A stretch of DNA of 28,500 nt, from contig RPFO01000213.1 in the NCBI GenBank assembly GCA_009746045.1, positions 3,705,456 to 3,733,955 on the forward strand, written 5' to 3'. Below are positions 26,481 through 28,500 of the stretch, piece by piece. Made by a program: the position numbers and the translations under genes. Positions within the stretch are counted from its first letter, which is position 1; each line of letters begins with the position of its first letter. The stretch is from Mesostigma viride (lineage: Eukaryota; Streptophyta; Mesostigmatophyceae; Mesostigmatales; Mesostigmataceae). The notes below the pieces were generated by a model that saw nothing but the letters and a program-made list of their open reading frames with translations, had not been told where the DNA came from and made no database searches.

Positions 26481-28140
26481 CATGGATCATGCCCACCACG
26501 TCATCATGGGCACCCAAGCACGCACTTGCTGTTGTCTGCGGAGGGGGTGGTCGATCGGCGTGCCGCGTGACCCTCCTGGTCCCACACGACCGCCTCCATC
26601 GTCTGTGCCCAAGGACAGAGGCCAGACCCACACACCAGCACGCAGCATGGAGCACCGGCATGCAGACATAGTAGCGCCAGCAAGTAAGAATGTTAGCACC
26701 GGCGGACACGACGGGCACCATCACGCAGGGTGAGCAGCAGGAAGCAAAGTGGGGCACCGGCAACCATCAGCACCAGCTTGCCAAACCATTTTTAATACTT
26801 TTTTTTTTAGATTAACGGATGGCACCGGCAAGCCGCATTAGCACCAGTACACCCTGATGAGTATTGAGTGACGGCGCACAGAATGAGTAGGTGGCGATGC
26901 AGGCAGGGCGTGCGCACTAGGGACCGTGGATAGAAACACGAATGGCAAGATCACGAGTACCAAATGATTTGGTACCTGCAATCCCTGTCAGTCACATACG
27001 TGTGGGTGTGCCTTGGCAGCAGTTGAATATTCACGACAAATAAGGTACTAGTACAAACAATGGTGGCCGGTTAGCCTGGCCGTCATTTTACACGAAAAAC
27101 AAGTCGCGCGACCATGGCCCAACCCTGGTGTGCAATAGCGGGCAGAGCTGCCGGTGTCGGCATGCGCGTCACGTTCATATCCCAAGCAAGACGCGCGGAG
27201 GCCACGCTGACAAAAGGATGCCTCGCCGCCTAAACCTACGGCCATAAGGAGGCGAGGTTGAAAACAGCTGGAAGAACAGGGTGGTTAATCCGGTCATAAA
27301 GCGTTTTGGTGTGTTAATGGGAATGTTGTAATATTGCATTTTCCTATTCAACGTTCTACCGAGCACGCCCATCAGTCCTGTATACCGTTTCCCACGCAAT
27401 GGCGCACGGAATCGTTGAACTCGACACAAAAATGTTGGCGGCGTCCATCTATTCATTCTAGGATGGAAACAAACTACGATATTAGGGCAGTAGCGTATAG
27501 GAGATGTGTGTGGAGTGGGACGAAGTTCGCCGGTATGGGGCATTTCAGGGGCCCCCAAAGATCCGTGGGCGTAAAACGTAGACGAAAGAAAGGCCATAGA
27601 CGAAAGAAAGGCCAGGGCCCGTGAAATGGCGTACCTGAATTGCCCGGAAATGCACATAACTCCACCCGATCCCTATGACAAAAATAATGACCGTGAACGG
27701 CAGCGTATACCCTTCGCGGGCCATGGCTTGACTTCATGAAGGGCTGGAAAACATTGTTGTACCCAGCAAACGACGTAGTAGGTAGAACCTGGTGCGATAA
27801 ATGACCCGTAGGTACATATACGTTCTGTTTCTATATTATCAACATGCGTGATTACTCATGGCACTCATTGGGTTTACACGTCCAAAACAGTTCTCCAACC
27901 TGCGTTTCAGTCGTAATATAATTGCGGCACATGACCGCCCTCCATCGCCCAGGTGCCAGGTGGAGGTCGGTGGGGAGGCCAGAATGGAAAACATTTTAAC
28001 TGCCGAGCTAGTGCCGAATGCCACTTGCCATAAGGCGAGTGCCGGCCTCAGGCCTGCCAGGCTGCAAACTGCAGACCTGCTCGGTTCAGTTCGTATCCTT
28101 ACAATTGGAAACCGAGTATCTTTGAATAATATTAGACTAT
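26481..28140. other. Right flank, no gene recognised
   Basis: Contains a scattered gcaccggca / gcaccagc word family (26640-26850), a poly-T run (26800-26808), and a direct repeat of gacgaaagaaaggcc at about 27581 and 27599. A minus frame at 27175-27657 (160 codons) is open but has no motif I can name, so it is not called as a gene. Confidence 0.4.
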
Positions 28141-28142
28141 GA

Positions 28143-28160
28143 CAAGTTTTGCGGGCTTCG
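28143..28160. other. Short perfect hairpins
   Basis: GCGGG-CTTCG-CCCGC is a perfect stem with a stable-type loop. A second GGCCGG/CCGGCC stem follows near 28190-28206. Role unknown; they may belong to the structured element ending at the tRNA-like sequence. Confidence 0.4.
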
Positions 28161-28340
28161 CCCGCGACATTAGAGCATGTACTTTTTGTGGCCGGTCCCC
28201 GGCCAGGGAGCCCCGGCTAGGGAGATGCGTGACACCACGTACCGCCGCCAAGGGCCAGGTGGCGCTAGCCTCGCCAAGGAGCGCGCGCTAGCTTTAGGTT
28301 TTCCACCACAAGATTCATGGAGGTTGTCAAAAGGGTGAAG

Positions 28341-28452
28341 AAAAAAAAAAAAAAATTAATGCACCGCCAATGAATTCGAACCCGCTACCTTATACTTTCT
28401 ACGCTAATGACAAAGTGTGCCTTCGCGCGTGAAGTCTACGCAACCAACTTTT
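28341..28452 (-). ncRNA. tRNA-like or SINE-like Pol III sequence
   Basis: On the minus strand GGTTCGAATTC (28372-28382) matches the Pol III B box / T-loop. A weak A-box-like TGGTTGCGTAG lies about 60 bases upstream, and a run of 15 T (28341-28355) follows as a terminator. The T stem does not pair well and no matching 5' acceptor strand is seen, so it is more likely a tRNA pseudogene or the head of a tRNA-derived SINE than a working tRNA. Confidence 0.4.
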
Positions 28453-28500
28453 ACGGAAGTTAAACAATATGTACATTGCTACAAAGGGAAAACTTGCGCA

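Noticed and set aside
23187-26763. Frames of up to 1127 codons of SISI/STST, QYQY/QHQH or LMLM repeats
   Set aside because: Hexamer units lacking stops keep every frame open; this is satellite DNA and not a protein.
27175-27657. 160-codon minus frame as a gene
   Set aside because: No recognisable motif, no matching splice partners and ambiguous composition; left unassigned.

Overview
This window is nuclear DNA of a eukaryote, most likely a flagellated green alga (a volvocalean-type chlorophyte is my best guess). The evidence is GT-AG introns of about 0.4-1.6 kb, Cys/Ala/Gly-rich GC-leaning exons, an APE-type LINE, MITE-like elements, very large simple-sequence arrays and a tubulin tyrosine ligase-like gene. 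The lineage is inferred from style only; nothing in the window proves it. No operon, rRNA gene or CRISPR array is visible.

Two minus-strand genes can be assembled from exon pieces. (1) Nine exons between 19481 and 11419 join in perfect phase (891 nt, 297 codons, no stop) into most of the catalytic domain of a tubulin tyrosine ligase-like (TTLL) enzyme. Such enzymes tyrosinate, glutamylate or glycylate tubulin tails in cilia and the cytoskeleton. Its 5' exons and exact C-terminus are not resolved. (2) Just downstream, three exons (10693-9925, 8545-8467, 7944-7443) join to exactly 1350 nt, encoding a 449-residue protein I do not recognise. It could also be the 3' continuation of the TTLL transcript. 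Two shorter minus-strand terminal exons are plausible at 22765-23026 (acidic C-terminus) and 19965-20081. A weaker one lies at 2027-2122.

The rest is repeat-rich. From left to right: a 1.6-kb interval bounded by 31-bp inverted repeats (713-2306); a pure (GGAT)n array (2319-3193) lying just beyond the 3' end of a degenerate LINE (about 3200-6160, minus); a 0.47-kb MITE-like element (6286-6757); a second fragment of the same LINE (about 7135-7240); and a (CCCG)n tract of about 0.84 kb flanked by (CCCA)n, inside intron 1 of gene 2. Several TTLL introns each carry a different repeat: a T-rich trinucleotide, a 37-bp minisatellite, a heptamer, a 444-bp TA-flanked MITE, a hexamer and (CCCA)n. Further right are a duplicated 91-bp unit (20475-20656), a 90-bp minisatellite (21041-21502), a hexanucleotide satellite of about 3.1 kb in three homogeneous zones (23320-26404), and a tRNA-like Pol III-type sequence near the right edge.

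No defence or biosynthetic system is present. The most distinctive content is the phase-verified TTLL gene whose introns have filled with unrelated tandem repeats, and the zoned satellite.
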